Shown here in pieces: positions 43,702-51,468 of a stretch of DNA of 64,000 nt. A program made the position numbers and the translations under genes. The stretch lies in assembly GCA_964443415.1 (NCBI GenBank), contig CAYUDC010000002.1:1-64000 (forward strand). The letters are read 5' to 3'. How positions within the stretch are numbered: the first letter of the stretch is position 1; the number at the start of each line of letters is the position of its first letter. A model generated the notes under the pieces. That model searched no databases. It saw only the letters and a list, made by a program, of their open reading frames with translations, and was not told the DNA's origin. This DNA is from B1 sp964443415. GTDB lineage: Bacteria; Bacteroidota; Bacteroidia; UKL13-3.

Positions 43702-44610
43702 TTGATCCATTACCTATCTCATAATGAGATTGACCAAGAGAAATGGGACTTGTGCTTGGAGCAAGCTTCCAATTCTTTGATTTATGGCTATTCGTGGTAT
43801 TTAAACCAAGTATCCCCAGGGTGGGATGCTTTGGTTTATGGAGATTACCATGCTGTAATGCCATTAACCAAAAAGCAGAAATATTTTATTTCTTATCTAT
43901 ATCAACCCTTTTTTACTCAGCAATTAGGAGTGTTTGCAAAAGCACAACTTTCGCAGGAGTTATTGTTGGATTTTGTGTCCAATATCCCTTCTAAGTATAG
44001 GTTAATAGACATTAGCTTAAATGAACAAAACTATTTCTTGTCAGAGAAATACAGGTTGATCAAGAAAAAGAATTTTGTTTTGAACCTCAACAAGCCTTAC
44101 GATAAGTTATTAAAGGACTATAATAGTCAGGCTAACCGAAACCTTAAAAAAGCTAAAAAGCAAGAGGTAGAGTTAAAATCAATTTCGTTTAAAGAGGTTG
44201 TTATCTTTTACCGCATGCACAAAGGCGAAGTCACCAGAAATGTAAGTGCCTCAGATTATGCCAATCTTGAAAGTTTATTAGACATGGCTTGGAAGCGAGG
44301 TAAACTATTTTCTAAGGGTGTTTATTCTAAATCTGGAGAACTTTTGGCTTGCGGCAGTTTTTTAATGCAAAAGGGTAGAATTATTTTTTTGTTAGGAACA
44401 TCTTCGGCCAGTGGGAGAGATTTTGGAGCCATGCATTTTTTGATGGACAATGTTATTTTTCAATTTGCCAATCATAAGATGTTATTAGATTTTGAAGGCT
44501 CTGAGATACCAGGCATTGCTAGGTTTTATAAAAGTTTTGGTGCCAGTAAAACACATTATTTTAGGTTAAAGAAAAATAGACTTCCTTGGATTTTGAGGTT
44601 GTTAAAATAG
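43702..44610 (+). CDS. FemAB-like / GNAT-fold acyltransferase
   Basis: A 302-residue protein resembling FemAB-type peptidoglycan amino-acyl transferases and related double-GNAT proteins: QASNSLIYGYSWYLNQV at the front, YNSQANRNLKKAKKQEVEL in the middle, then RGKLFSKGVYSKSGELLACGSFL and AMHFLMDNVIFQFANHKMLLDFEGSEIPGIARFYKSFGA. The substrate is unknown. The start is a TTG at 43702, since no ATG precedes the conserved N-terminus. It lies 12 bases after the DUF3127 gene and 4 before the phosphatase gene, so the three are likely one transcript. Confidence 0.78.
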   Translation: MIHYLSHNEIDQEKWDLCLEQASNSLIYGYSWYLNQVSPGWDALVYGDYHAVMPLTKKQKYFISYLYQPFFTQQLGVFAKAQLSQELLLDFVSNIPSKYRLIDISLNEQNYFLSEKYRLIKKKNFVLNLNKPYDKLLKDYNSQANRNLKKAKKQEVELKSISFKEVVIFYRMHKGEVTRNVSASDYANLESLLDMAWKRGKLFSKGVYSKSGELLACGSFLMQKGRIIFLLGTSSASGRDFGAMHFLMDNVIFQFANHKMLLDFEGSEIPGIARFYKSFGASKTHYFRLKKNRLPWILRLLK

Positions 44611-44614
44611 CATT

Positions 44615-45505
44615 ATGAAATTAGCAGCAATAGATATTGGGTCGAATGCGGTTCGTTTACAAATTGTAAGAGCCACAAAAGAAATAGGTTCAGACCGATT
44701 TAAAAAAATAGAATTCCTAAGAATTCCAGTGCGTTTGGGGGATGATGCTTTTAAAGAAAAGAAAATTAGTAAGGAAAAGAAGAAGGTTTTTTTGAAAGCC
44801 ATGCAAGCTTTTAAATTAATCATGGACGCTTTTGAGGTGGACCACTATTTAGCCTGTGCCACGAGTGCTATGCGAGAAGCTACAAATGGCCAAAAGATTG
44901 TAAAGCGTGTGAAGGAGGATTTTGGCCTAAACATCGAAATTATTGATGGTAAGCGAGAAAGCGAGCTCATATTAAGGTCTATCGACCATGTTTTTGAAGA
45001 GCAAAAAAATTACTTGACCATCGATGTAGGTGGTGGAAGCACTGAAATGACCGTAATAAAAAACAGAAAGGTGCTTTATTCGGTGTCTTTTGATATTGGT
45101 ACGGTGAGGTTAATGGATGGAGCTGTTAGCGAGAAGACTTGGGCAACCATTGAATCTTGGGTTAAATCTAAAACCAAAGGTCTAGAAAATATAGAAGCTG
45201 TAGTAACAAGTGGTACAATTAATAAGATTGCACACCTGATTAATGAGGATGCCATTGAAGCAGAATTTACCAGAGAACAATTAAAGATGTTTCATAGAAA
45301 GGTATCCAAAATGGCTTTGGGCGAGCGTGTTACCCAATTGAAGCTAAATCCGGATAGGGCAGACATCATAGATTTGTCTGCAGATATTTATCTTAGGATT
45401 TTAAACTGGGCAGATATTATGAAAATAAAAAGCCCCGAAAATTCGGGGCTTAAAGATGGTATCATCAACGAGTTATTTAACACCCACCAGTTCAACATCA
45501 AATAG
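44615..45505 (+). CDS. Ppx/GppA phosphatase family protein
   Basis: A 296-residue ASKHA-fold phosphatase: AAIDIGSNAVRLQIV (phosphate 1), ACATSAMREATNG, IDGKRESELI and TIDVGGGSTEMTVI (phosphate 2). It corresponds to the short exopolyphosphatase or guanosine pentaphosphate phosphatase form, without the C-terminal HD domain. It should act on polyphosphate or pppGpp. Its last 33 bases overlap the stop of the convergent FKBP gene. The codons for SPENSGL near 275 also encode the FKBP operon's terminator on the other strand. Confidence 0.88.
   Translation: MKLAAIDIGSNAVRLQIVRATKEIGSDRFKKIEFLRIPVRLGDDAFKEKKISKEKKKVFLKAMQAFKLIMDAFEVDHYLACATSAMREATNGQKIVKRVKEDFGLNIEIIDGKRESELILRSIDHVFEEQKNYLTIDVGGGSTEMTVIKNRKVLYSVSFDIGTVRLMDGAVSEKTWATIESWVKSKTKGLENIEAVVTSGTINKIAHLINEDAIEAEFTREQLKMFHRKVSKMALGERVTQLKLNPDRADIIDLSADIYLRILNWADIMKIKSPENSGLKDGIINELFNTHQFNIK
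45427..45451 (-). terminator. FKBP-operon terminator embedded in the phosphatase coding sequence
   Basis: A 10-bp perfect stem (45442-45451 with 45430-45439) with a 2-base loop is followed on the minus strand by a T-rich run. It lies 22 bases past the minus-strand stop at 45473 and wholly inside the plus-strand phosphatase gene. Confidence 0.8.
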
Positions 45506-46321
45506 CAGGGTGGCATTAGGAGGAATAACGCCTCCGGCACCATTAGGGCCATAGGCTAATTCGCTTGGGATAATCAATCTCATTTTATCCCCCACTTTCA
45601 TCAGTGCAATTCCTTCTTCCCAGCCTTTAATTACCATTCCTTGGCCTAAAGGAAAACTAATTGGATCACCTCTTTCAACAGACGAATCAAATTTGCGACC
45701 ATCCATTAAATACCCTGTATAATGAACATCCACCGTTTTTCCGGCTTCAGCTTTGGGTCCATTTCCTTTTTCGATGTAAACGTATTTTAGTCCGCTTGGC
45801 GTAGTTAGCACTTCTTTTCCCTCAATATTAAAAGGAACAGCCACTACGGGGGCTTTTGAATCTATGACTTCAATTTCGAAGATGAGGGTGCTGTTTGCTG
45901 GAATTTTGCCCATGGCACGCTCGCCATATCCTAAGGCAGCTGGGATGGTTAAAATGGCTTTGTCGCCTACTTGAAGTAATTGTAAGCCTTCGTCCCAGCC
46001 TGCAATTACTTGCTGGCCACCTACTTTAAAGGAGAATGGTTGGTTTCTATCTTTCGAGCTATCGAATTTAGTTCCGTCTGGCAAGGTACCTGTATAATGA
46101 ACTGTAACCATGTCTCCAGCAGTAACCTTTTTGCCACTGCCCATTTCCAGAAGCTTGTATTTAAGTCCAGAAGGTGTAGAATACTCTTGTTTCAATTTGA
46201 TTTTCCTTTTTTCGTTAGTTGATTTTTCTTTTTTTTCAGTATTGGCCTTGTTGTTATCTTGGGCCATTAAATTTAGGGTGGCAGTTGTTAATACTGCTGC
46301 AATTAATAGTCTCTTTATCAT
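45473..46321 (-). CDS. FKBP-type peptidyl-prolyl isomerase, two FKBP domains, exported
   Basis: A 282-residue protein with a signal peptide (cleavage near LMA-QDN) and two complete FKBP domains (~50-155 and ~170-280). Each has VTVHYTG/VDVHYTG, GTKFDSS/GRKFDSS, VIAGWDEGLQLL/VIKGWEEGIALM and LGYGERAMG/LAYGPNGAGG. It catalyses cis-trans isomerisation of prolyl bonds in the periplasm, as a folding helper for exported proteins. Its ATG overlaps the stop of the preceding FKBP gene (ATGA), as the last gene of a four-gene operon starting with nrnA. Confidence 0.93.
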   Translation of the reverse strand: MIKRLLIAAVLTTATLNLMAQDNNKANTEKKEKSTNEKRKIKLKQEYSTPSGLKYKLLEMGSGKKVTAGDMVTVHYTGTLPDGTKFDSSKDRNQPFSFKVGGQQVIAGWDEGLQLLQVGDKAILTIPAALGYGERAMGKIPANSTLIFEIEVIDSKAPVVAVPFNIEGKEVLTTPSGLKYVYIEKGNGPKAEAGKTVDVHYTGYLMDGRKFDSSVERGDPISFPLGQGMVIKGWEEGIALMKVGDKMRLIIPSELAYGPNGAGGVIPPNATLLFDVELVGVK

Positions 46322-47238
46322 TTTGATTTAATTTTAATTAGCTTAATTTCAAAAACTAGCGAGGTAAACGGCTGAATAGGTCCACTGCCGGTTTCACCAT
46401 AGGCCAATTGCCAAGGAATAATGAATTTAGCACTACCGCCTTCCTGCATCAGGCTTATGCTTTCTTCAAATCCTGGGATTACCATATTGTTTTTTACAGT
46501 AAAGGTGAATTCAGGGTTGTTTTTATCTGATTTGTCGAAGACATCCCCATTTAGGAATTTACCTATATAAGTAACCGTAACTTGATCTCCCGAATTGGGC
46601 TTTTTGCCATTTCCTGCTTTTTCAATTTGGTAATACAGTCCATTTTCTGTTTTCTTCCAAATAGGGTTGGCAACCAGAAAATTACTTAAATCAAGAGAGT
46701 CTTTTAATCGAAGCTCTAGATTTTTATTTTCCATGTTTTTACTCAATTCAACCTGGTTATAAATTTCTATTAAATTGGTATGAAATAGAATTTTATCACC
46801 AGCCTTTACGCCATCGGGTAAAGGCTGGTTAAAGCTATTGGTAAAAAGTGAGTCTGCAATGACAACAAATGAAGTACTGTCGCCCTTCCTCATTAGAGAA
46901 AATACGCTTTTCAAAGTAGTTTCATTCGAAGGAATTTCGAACATTTTGTTGTCTTTGTAAGTATCAAATAATACAGAGTCGGTTCTAACCAAAACAGCAA
47001 TCATGTGAATCGATAAGTAATCACCGTCTATCACCGTCCTTTCAGACTCTTTAGATACATGTATTTTATATTTGATTCCTTCTTTTGTGCTAGGCCAGTT
47101 TTGATAAATTTCTGGTTTCACTTTATCTTCAGCCTTACTTTGGTTCTTACCTGTCTCCTGAGGTTTTTTTTTAGTTTGGGCCCCAAGGCTTGCAGATAAG
47201 CCAATCATGAAAGACAAGAAGATAAGTTTCTTTATCAT
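46318..47238 (-). CDS. FKBP-type peptidyl-prolyl isomerase with degenerate N-terminal domain, exported
   Basis: A 306-residue protein with a signal peptide (MIKKLIFLSFMIGLSASLGA). The C-terminal FKBP domain (~200-305) has VTVTYIGKFLNGDVFDKSD, VIPGFEESISLM and LAYGETGSG. The N-terminal ~50-165 has the same layout (DYLSIHMIAVLVRTDSVLFDTY, EIPSNETTLKSVFSLMRKGDS) but lacks the active-site aromatics, so it is probably a substrate-binding or dimer domain. It overlaps its upstream and downstream neighbours by four bases each (ATGA). Periplasmic. Confidence 0.9.
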   Translation of the reverse strand: MIKKLIFLSFMIGLSASLGAQTKKKPQETGKNQSKAEDKVKPEIYQNWPSTKEGIKYKIHVSKESERTVIDGDYLSIHMIAVLVRTDSVLFDTYKDNKMFEIPSNETTLKSVFSLMRKGDSTSFVVIADSLFTNSFNQPLPDGVKAGDKILFHTNLIEIYNQVELSKNMENKNLELRLKDSLDLSNFLVANPIWKKTENGLYYQIEKAGNGKKPNSGDQVTVTYIGKFLNGDVFDKSDKNNPEFTFTVKNNMVIPGFEESISLMQEGGSAKFIIPWQLAYGETGSGPIQPFTSLVFEIKLIKIKSK

Positions 47239-48071
47239 TTGTTTTCTACTTTAACCAATTCAACGTCGAAAAGTAAAGATGAGTATGGAGGAATTGGGCC
47301 GCTTCCAAATTCACCGTAGGCAAGGTTCCAAGGAATTAAAAATCTAAAGGTCTCACCCTCTTTCATTAATTGTAATCCTTCGTCCCAACCCGGAATTACC
47401 ATGCGCTCTCCCACGTTAAACACAAAATCTGGCTGGCCTTCTTTGGTTTGGTCAAATACACGTCCGTCTAAGAAAGTACCTTTATATTTAACCGTCACTT
47501 TATTTCCAGCACCTACTTTCTTGCCTTTGGTTGCTTTTACCACTTCATATCTTAATCCGCTTGCAGTTTTTTTCATGCCCGCGTTAGCACCTATGAATTG
47601 TTCAAAAGCAAGTGAATCACCTAATTTAAACTCTAAGTTTCTGGCTTCAATTTTTTTTCTAATTTCTTCTTGACTAAAAATTTCAGTTACAGTCACTTGA
47701 AATTTAATTCTATCGCTGCTAGAAATTCCAGGAGGAAGTGGTTGCCTAAAGCTATTGGTGTAAAGCGAGTCTGCATTTACAAAAAAGGTTGCACTATCTC
47801 CCTTTTTAAGTAGAGAAAATATACTACCTAAGGTTGGTTCTTCCGAAGGAATTTCAAATGGTTTGTTATCTACATAGGAGTTAAAAAGTAAAGAATCTGT
47901 TTCTTCAACATTTACCTTCATATTAATAGATAGGATATCTCCTTTTGCAACCATTCTAGCACTTTCATCAGTTTGGTGAATTTGATATTCGATACCAGTT
48001 TCGGTTGTTTCTGTTTTGTTGCAAGCTGCGAGCAGCCAAAGCATTGCACCTAGTGCAAGTAATTGTCTCAT
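47235..48071 (-). CDS. FKBP-type peptidyl-prolyl isomerase, lipoprotein (GldI-like)
   Basis: A 278-residue lipoprotein (MLWLLAAC, lipidated Cys 17). The degenerate N-terminal FKBP-like half is closely related to that of the next gene: DSLLFNSYVDNKPFEIPSEE against DSVLFDTYKDNKMFEIPSNE. The C-terminal half is a complete domain (VTVKYKGTFLDGRVFDQT, VIPGWDEGLQLM, LAYGEFGSG). GldI, an FKBP lipoprotein needed for gliding in Flavobacterium, is a distant model, but no other gld gene is here, so the link is inference. It lies ten bases after nrnA and overlaps the next gene by four. Confidence 0.9.
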   Translation of the reverse strand: MRQLLALGAMLWLLAACNKTETTETGIEYQIHQTDESARMVAKGDILSINMKVNVEETDSLLFNSYVDNKPFEIPSEEPTLGSIFSLLKKGDSATFFVNADSLYTNSFRQPLPPGISSSDRIKFQVTVTEIFSQEEIRKKIEARNLEFKLGDSLAFEQFIGANAGMKKTASGLRYEVVKATKGKKVGAGNKVTVKYKGTFLDGRVFDQTKEGQPDFVFNVGERMVIPGWDEGLQLMKEGETFRFLIPWNLAYGEFGSGPIPPYSSLLFDVELVKVENK

Positions 48072-48081
48072 GTGAATTATA

Positions 48082-49092
48082 TTAATTTAAATAGTTTTTG
48101 TATTCGTGAAGTGCTGATTTGAACGTTTTTTCAACCAGTTCAATAGGGTCTTGACTTTCGCCTCCAGCTGCATTAAAATGCCCGCCCCCATTGAAATATT
48201 TTCTGGCAAATTCGTTTGCAGGGAAATTGTCTTTAGACCTAAAGCTCATTTTTCTTGCCACTGTTCTATCGATGATTAGCACAGAAAGTTTAATGCCAGT
48301 AATCGACAAACCATAGTTTACTAAGCCTTCGCTATCTCCTGTAATAATTTTAAATTTCTTAAGTTCTTCAGACGTTACTACAATGAGTGCGGTTTTAAAC
48401 TCTGGCAAAATTTGGAGCTTCTCACTCAAGCAAAATCCAATGAATCTAGTTCTGCTTTCGGAGTAATTATCATAAATGGCTTCAAATATCTTGTTTGATT
48501 TTGCGCCTTTTTCTAACAAGTAGGCTGCAACCCTATGTGTTGTGGCTGTGGTGGAGCCATGTTTAAATGAGGCTGTATCGGTCATTATACCAGCATATAA
48601 ACACGAGGCAATATCTTCATCAATTAAGGATACATCACCCATTAACTCTATGAACCAAAAAATAAGTTCGCAGGTGCTACTAGCCTTTGTGGTCCACAGT
48701 CTAAATTGTTCAAATCCTTCTGGCTCTAGGTGGTGGTCTATTAGAACTTTCTGAGCTTTGCAGGCCTGAACCAATTTTCCTAGATTGTTAATGCGCTTTA
48801 AGGCATTAAAGTCTAAACAGAAAACAATGTCTGCCTCAGAAATAAGGTCTGTGGATAGGGATTCTTTTTCCTCAAAATTAATAACAGAACTTTCTCCAGG
48901 CATCCATTTTAAGAAATCTCCGTAATCTGTTGGTGTAATTACTTGCGCTGTTACTCCAATTTTACGTAGATAATTATATAAACCAAGGGACGAACCTAAG
49001 GCGTCAGCATCAGGTTTATGATGCGTGGTAATGATTACTTTGGGGCTTATAGTAGCCTTTAGTAAGGGCGATATTTCTTTTATATTATTCAA
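48082..49092 (-). CDS. nrnA: DHH family phosphoesterase, NrnA-like (nanoRNase / pAp phosphatase)
   Basis: A 336-residue cytoplasmic enzyme. The DHH motifs are ITTHHKPDADALGSSLGL (~21-38), FCLDFNA and DHHLEP, and GGGHFNAAGGES closes the DHHA1 domain. NrnA proteins degrade two- to five-base RNA fragments and 3'-phosphoadenosine 5'-phosphate. It heads an operon with three FKBP genes, an arrangement with no obvious functional link. The start at 49092 fits the family, which begins with a short helix before the first strand. Confidence 0.9.
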   Translation of the reverse strand: MNNIKEISPLLKATISPKVIITTHHKPDADALGSSLGLYNYLRKIGVTAQVITPTDYGDFLKWMPGESSVINFEEKESLSTDLISEADIVFCLDFNALKRINNLGKLVQACKAQKVLIDHHLEPEGFEQFRLWTTKASSTCELIFWFIELMGDVSLIDEDIASCLYAGIMTDTASFKHGSTTATTHRVAAYLLEKGAKSNKIFEAIYDNYSESRTRFIGFCLSEKLQILPEFKTALIVVTSEELKKFKIITGDSEGLVNYGLSITGIKLSVLIIDRTVARKMSFRSKDNFPANEFARKYFNGGGHFNAAGGESQDPIELVEKTFKSALHEYKNYLN

Positions 49093-49188
49093 AGCGGTTG
49101 CAAATATCTAATAACCTTGGTTTTTCACGCTATTTTTCAAGAAAAATTTTACCTTAAATCTCCTTAACAATTAATTGAAGGCAAATAC

Positions 49189-49196
49189 TAACTTTG
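49189..49196 (+). promoter_or_regulatory. Candidate -7 box for ndk
   Basis: TAACTTTG matches TAnnTTTG and ends 19 bases before the ndk ATG. No clear TTTG at the right distance. Confidence 0.4.
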
Positions 49197-49215
49197 CGGC
49201 CGAATTAAAGACACT

Positions 49216-49632
49216 ATGAGTAATATTACTTTCACCATGATTAAACCTGATGCCGTAGCCAATGGACATACAGGAAAAATTATCGACCAAATTTTAACTG
49301 CGGGTTTTAAGATTAAAGCCATGAAATACACAAGATTAAGTGTAGAAACTGCTGGAGCATTTTATGATATTCATAGAGAGCGCCCATTTTTTAACGACCT
49401 TGTTTCTTTTATGACTAGCGGCCCTATTGTAGCAGCTATTTTAGAAAAAGACGATGCAGTGGCTTCATTTAGAACACTAATTGGTGCTACCGATCCTAAA
49501 AAGGCTGAAGAAGGTACCATTAGAAATCGATTTGCTGAATCTATCGAAGCCAATGCCATCCATGGCAGCGACAGCGATGAGAATGCGAAGATTGAAGGTG
49601 CATTCTTCTTTAATAAGTTCGAACAATTTTAA
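49216..49632 (+). CDS. ndk: Nucleoside diphosphate kinase
   Basis: Transfers the gamma phosphate between nucleoside triphosphates and diphosphates. The 138-residue protein starts NITFTMIKPDAVANGHTGKI and carries the phosphorylated His116 in NAIHGSDS, with RPFFNDLVSFMTSGPI in the middle. Monocistronic, between a candidate -7 box and a strong terminator, divergent from nrnA. Confidence 0.97.
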   Translation: MSNITFTMIKPDAVANGHTGKIIDQILTAGFKIKAMKYTRLSVETAGAFYDIHRERPFFNDLVSFMTSGPIVAAILEKDDAVASFRTLIGATDPKKAEEGTIRNRFAESIEANAIHGSDSDENAKIEGAFFFNKFEQF

Positions 49633-49633
49633 T

Positions 49634-49663
49634 AAAAAAGGGAGGCATTGCCTCCCTTTTTTT
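49634..49663. terminator. Bidirectional terminator between ndk and the OmpA-domain gene
   Basis: A 7-bp G/C-rich stem (49640-49646 with 49650-49656), extended by A-T pairs, is flanked by six As and seven Ts. It serves two convergent genes. Confidence 0.9.
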
Positions 49664-51452
49664 ATTTCTTCAGTAGCTTTACAATCACCTGTCTATCATA
49701 CTTTTTAGGTAATTCAGGCTTTTTATCGCCTTTAAGATTGGTTCCTAAACCATAAGCAAATATTCTACTCTGGTCTATTCCTTTACTCACTAAATAAGCC
49801 TTTATGATATTGGCTCTTTCCATGCTAATGTCTTCTCCAATGCTTTTAGTTTCCCATGCAGTAGGGTTTACATCTACTTGAACCAAAGATTCTTGACGTG
49901 CTTGCATGAGTTGAACCAATTGGTCTAATGCTTTATATGAGACAGTATCTAGTTTGCTAGTACCTTTTTCGAATCTAATATCCTGGTTAATTTTAGAAAG
50001 TTGTTTGGCCTCTTTAGCGTTTAAAGCCAGTACGGTGGTATCTATACTTTCGCAGCCATCAAATTCTTTTAAGCCAGCTTGCTTTTTGCATTTGTCTTTG
50101 CGATTGGGCACACCATCATTGTCTTTATCATATAAGTTGCCAATGTTTAGGTTCAAACCAACCCTATTGCTAATAAAATTGGTAGTAGAATAATTAAGGT
50201 TATTTAATACTTGATCCGAATTACCGTAAATGGTTAATGGTCCTAAATGCAGAGCCAATCCTATACTTAATGCAGGTTTTAATTCGCTGTATTTGGTTAC
50301 TCCTGCTCTAATATCAAGTGTTTGTAGTATTCTTTGGGAGAAGTTAGCGCCAAAACCTGTGATAAATTTATCAGGTTGTTTTTCGCCATATCCTACCAAG
50401 TTAATACTCGAACTGTTATTTAATTGATAATTATATCCAACATAAAACTTAGGATTTAAGTTTCGTCTATAGCTAATGGCAGTTTCTTTTGGCCTAGCAA
50501 GTTCCTTAATAGAATCCACCAGATTATTTGCCAAACTCCCAATAGAATCAAAGTCAGGATTTATAAATCCTTCGAACTGAAAGTTAAAATTTTGAGCGTA
50601 GGTTTTGGCTTGATTCCAATTAATTCCACCAATATCCAAGATTGAGGCAGAAACACTCATCTTCTTATTGATTTTATAGTCGATGCCAAAATCCCAAGCA
50701 AAACCTTTTCCAACTGCATCGTTATAAAAACTCGTTGGACTAATGCCGTTTTGTATATCAATGATCCTATCAATGCCTGCTGCTTGTAATTCGTAGTCTA
50801 ATGAAGCATTCATTTTATACACATTTAGGTCGCCTGAATCTGTCTTAAAAAAACCATTTGATTTGTTAATCTGGGCATCAAATAGACCAATGAGGTATTT
50901 CCCTCTTACACCAACCGTTAACTTATTAAAAAACTCACGGTTGAATCCAGCATGAACGGCAGCATAAGTGGTGGTGTTTACTTTGAGGTTATTAAAATTA
51001 ATAGATTTTCCAAAGTAATCACCCGTATTTCCAAATATCCCAATGGCTGCAAAATCCTTAGGAATAGATAAGTTATTGACGGTATTTAACTGCATCCCAA
51101 AACTTACATAAGACTTATTTAATTTAAAGCCTATCAACATTAAATTCAAAGCACTTGAAGTTTGAATATTATCTAGGTTAATATTGTCACTAAGTAGAAT
51201 ACTATTAAAGGTTTGCCTGTAAGTTTCGTCATTTCTAAAAATGTCGTAGGCAGTAATTCCAGGCACAAAAACTTGAAACGTGCCATCCACCAAACCCAAA
51301 GAAAAGTTTTGGTTTGGCTTATGGGCTGGGTTTAAAAGGGTGGTTTGAACCAAGGATTTTGAACGGTAGAAGTTCAGGTTGCTTTGCGCCAGCAATAAGC
51401 TTGGAAAAGCAAAGCCAATTAATAAGAAGGATTTTAAGATTAAATTTTTCAT
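49662..51452 (-). CDS. DUF5723 family outer membrane protein with C-terminal OmpA domain
   Basis: A 596-residue protein. The signal peptide (~22 residues) is followed by a DUF5723 barrel region (~25-430: LNFYRSKSLVQTTLLNPAHKPNQNFSLG, ISYRRNLNPKFYVGYNYQ, KPALSIGLALHLGPLTIYG). Then comes one calcium-binding thrombospondin-3-type segment (DKDNDGVPNRKDKC, ~440) and a C-terminal OmpA peptidoglycan-binding domain (IRFEKGTSKLDTVSYKALDQL ... SMERANIIKAYLVSKGID ... YDRQVIVKL). It probably ties the outer membrane to the cell wall. It lies 16 bases after a large lipoprotein gene and is probably co-transcribed with it. Confidence 0.88.
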   Translation of the reverse strand: MKNLILKSFLLIGFAFPSLLLAQSNLNFYRSKSLVQTTLLNPAHKPNQNFSLGLVDGTFQVFVPGITAYDIFRNDETYRQTFNSILLSDNINLDNIQTSSALNLMLIGFKLNKSYVSFGMQLNTVNNLSIPKDFAAIGIFGNTGDYFGKSINFNNLKVNTTTYAAVHAGFNREFFNKLTVGVRGKYLIGLFDAQINKSNGFFKTDSGDLNVYKMNASLDYELQAAGIDRIIDIQNGISPTSFYNDAVGKGFAWDFGIDYKINKKMSVSASILDIGGINWNQAKTYAQNFNFQFEGFINPDFDSIGSLANNLVDSIKELARPKETAISYRRNLNPKFYVGYNYQLNNSSSINLVGYGEKQPDKFITGFGANFSQRILQTLDIRAGVTKYSELKPALSIGLALHLGPLTIYGNSDQVLNNLNYSTTNFISNRVGLNLNIGNLYDKDNDGVPNRKDKCKKQAGLKEFDGCESIDTTVLALNAKEAKQLSKINQDIRFEKGTSKLDTVSYKALDQLVQLMQARQESLVQVDVNPTAWETKSIGEDISMERANIIKAYLVSKGIDQSRIFAYGLGTNLKGDKKPELPKKYDRQVIVKLLKK

Positions 51453-51468
51453 TTTGATTGTCCTCCTA

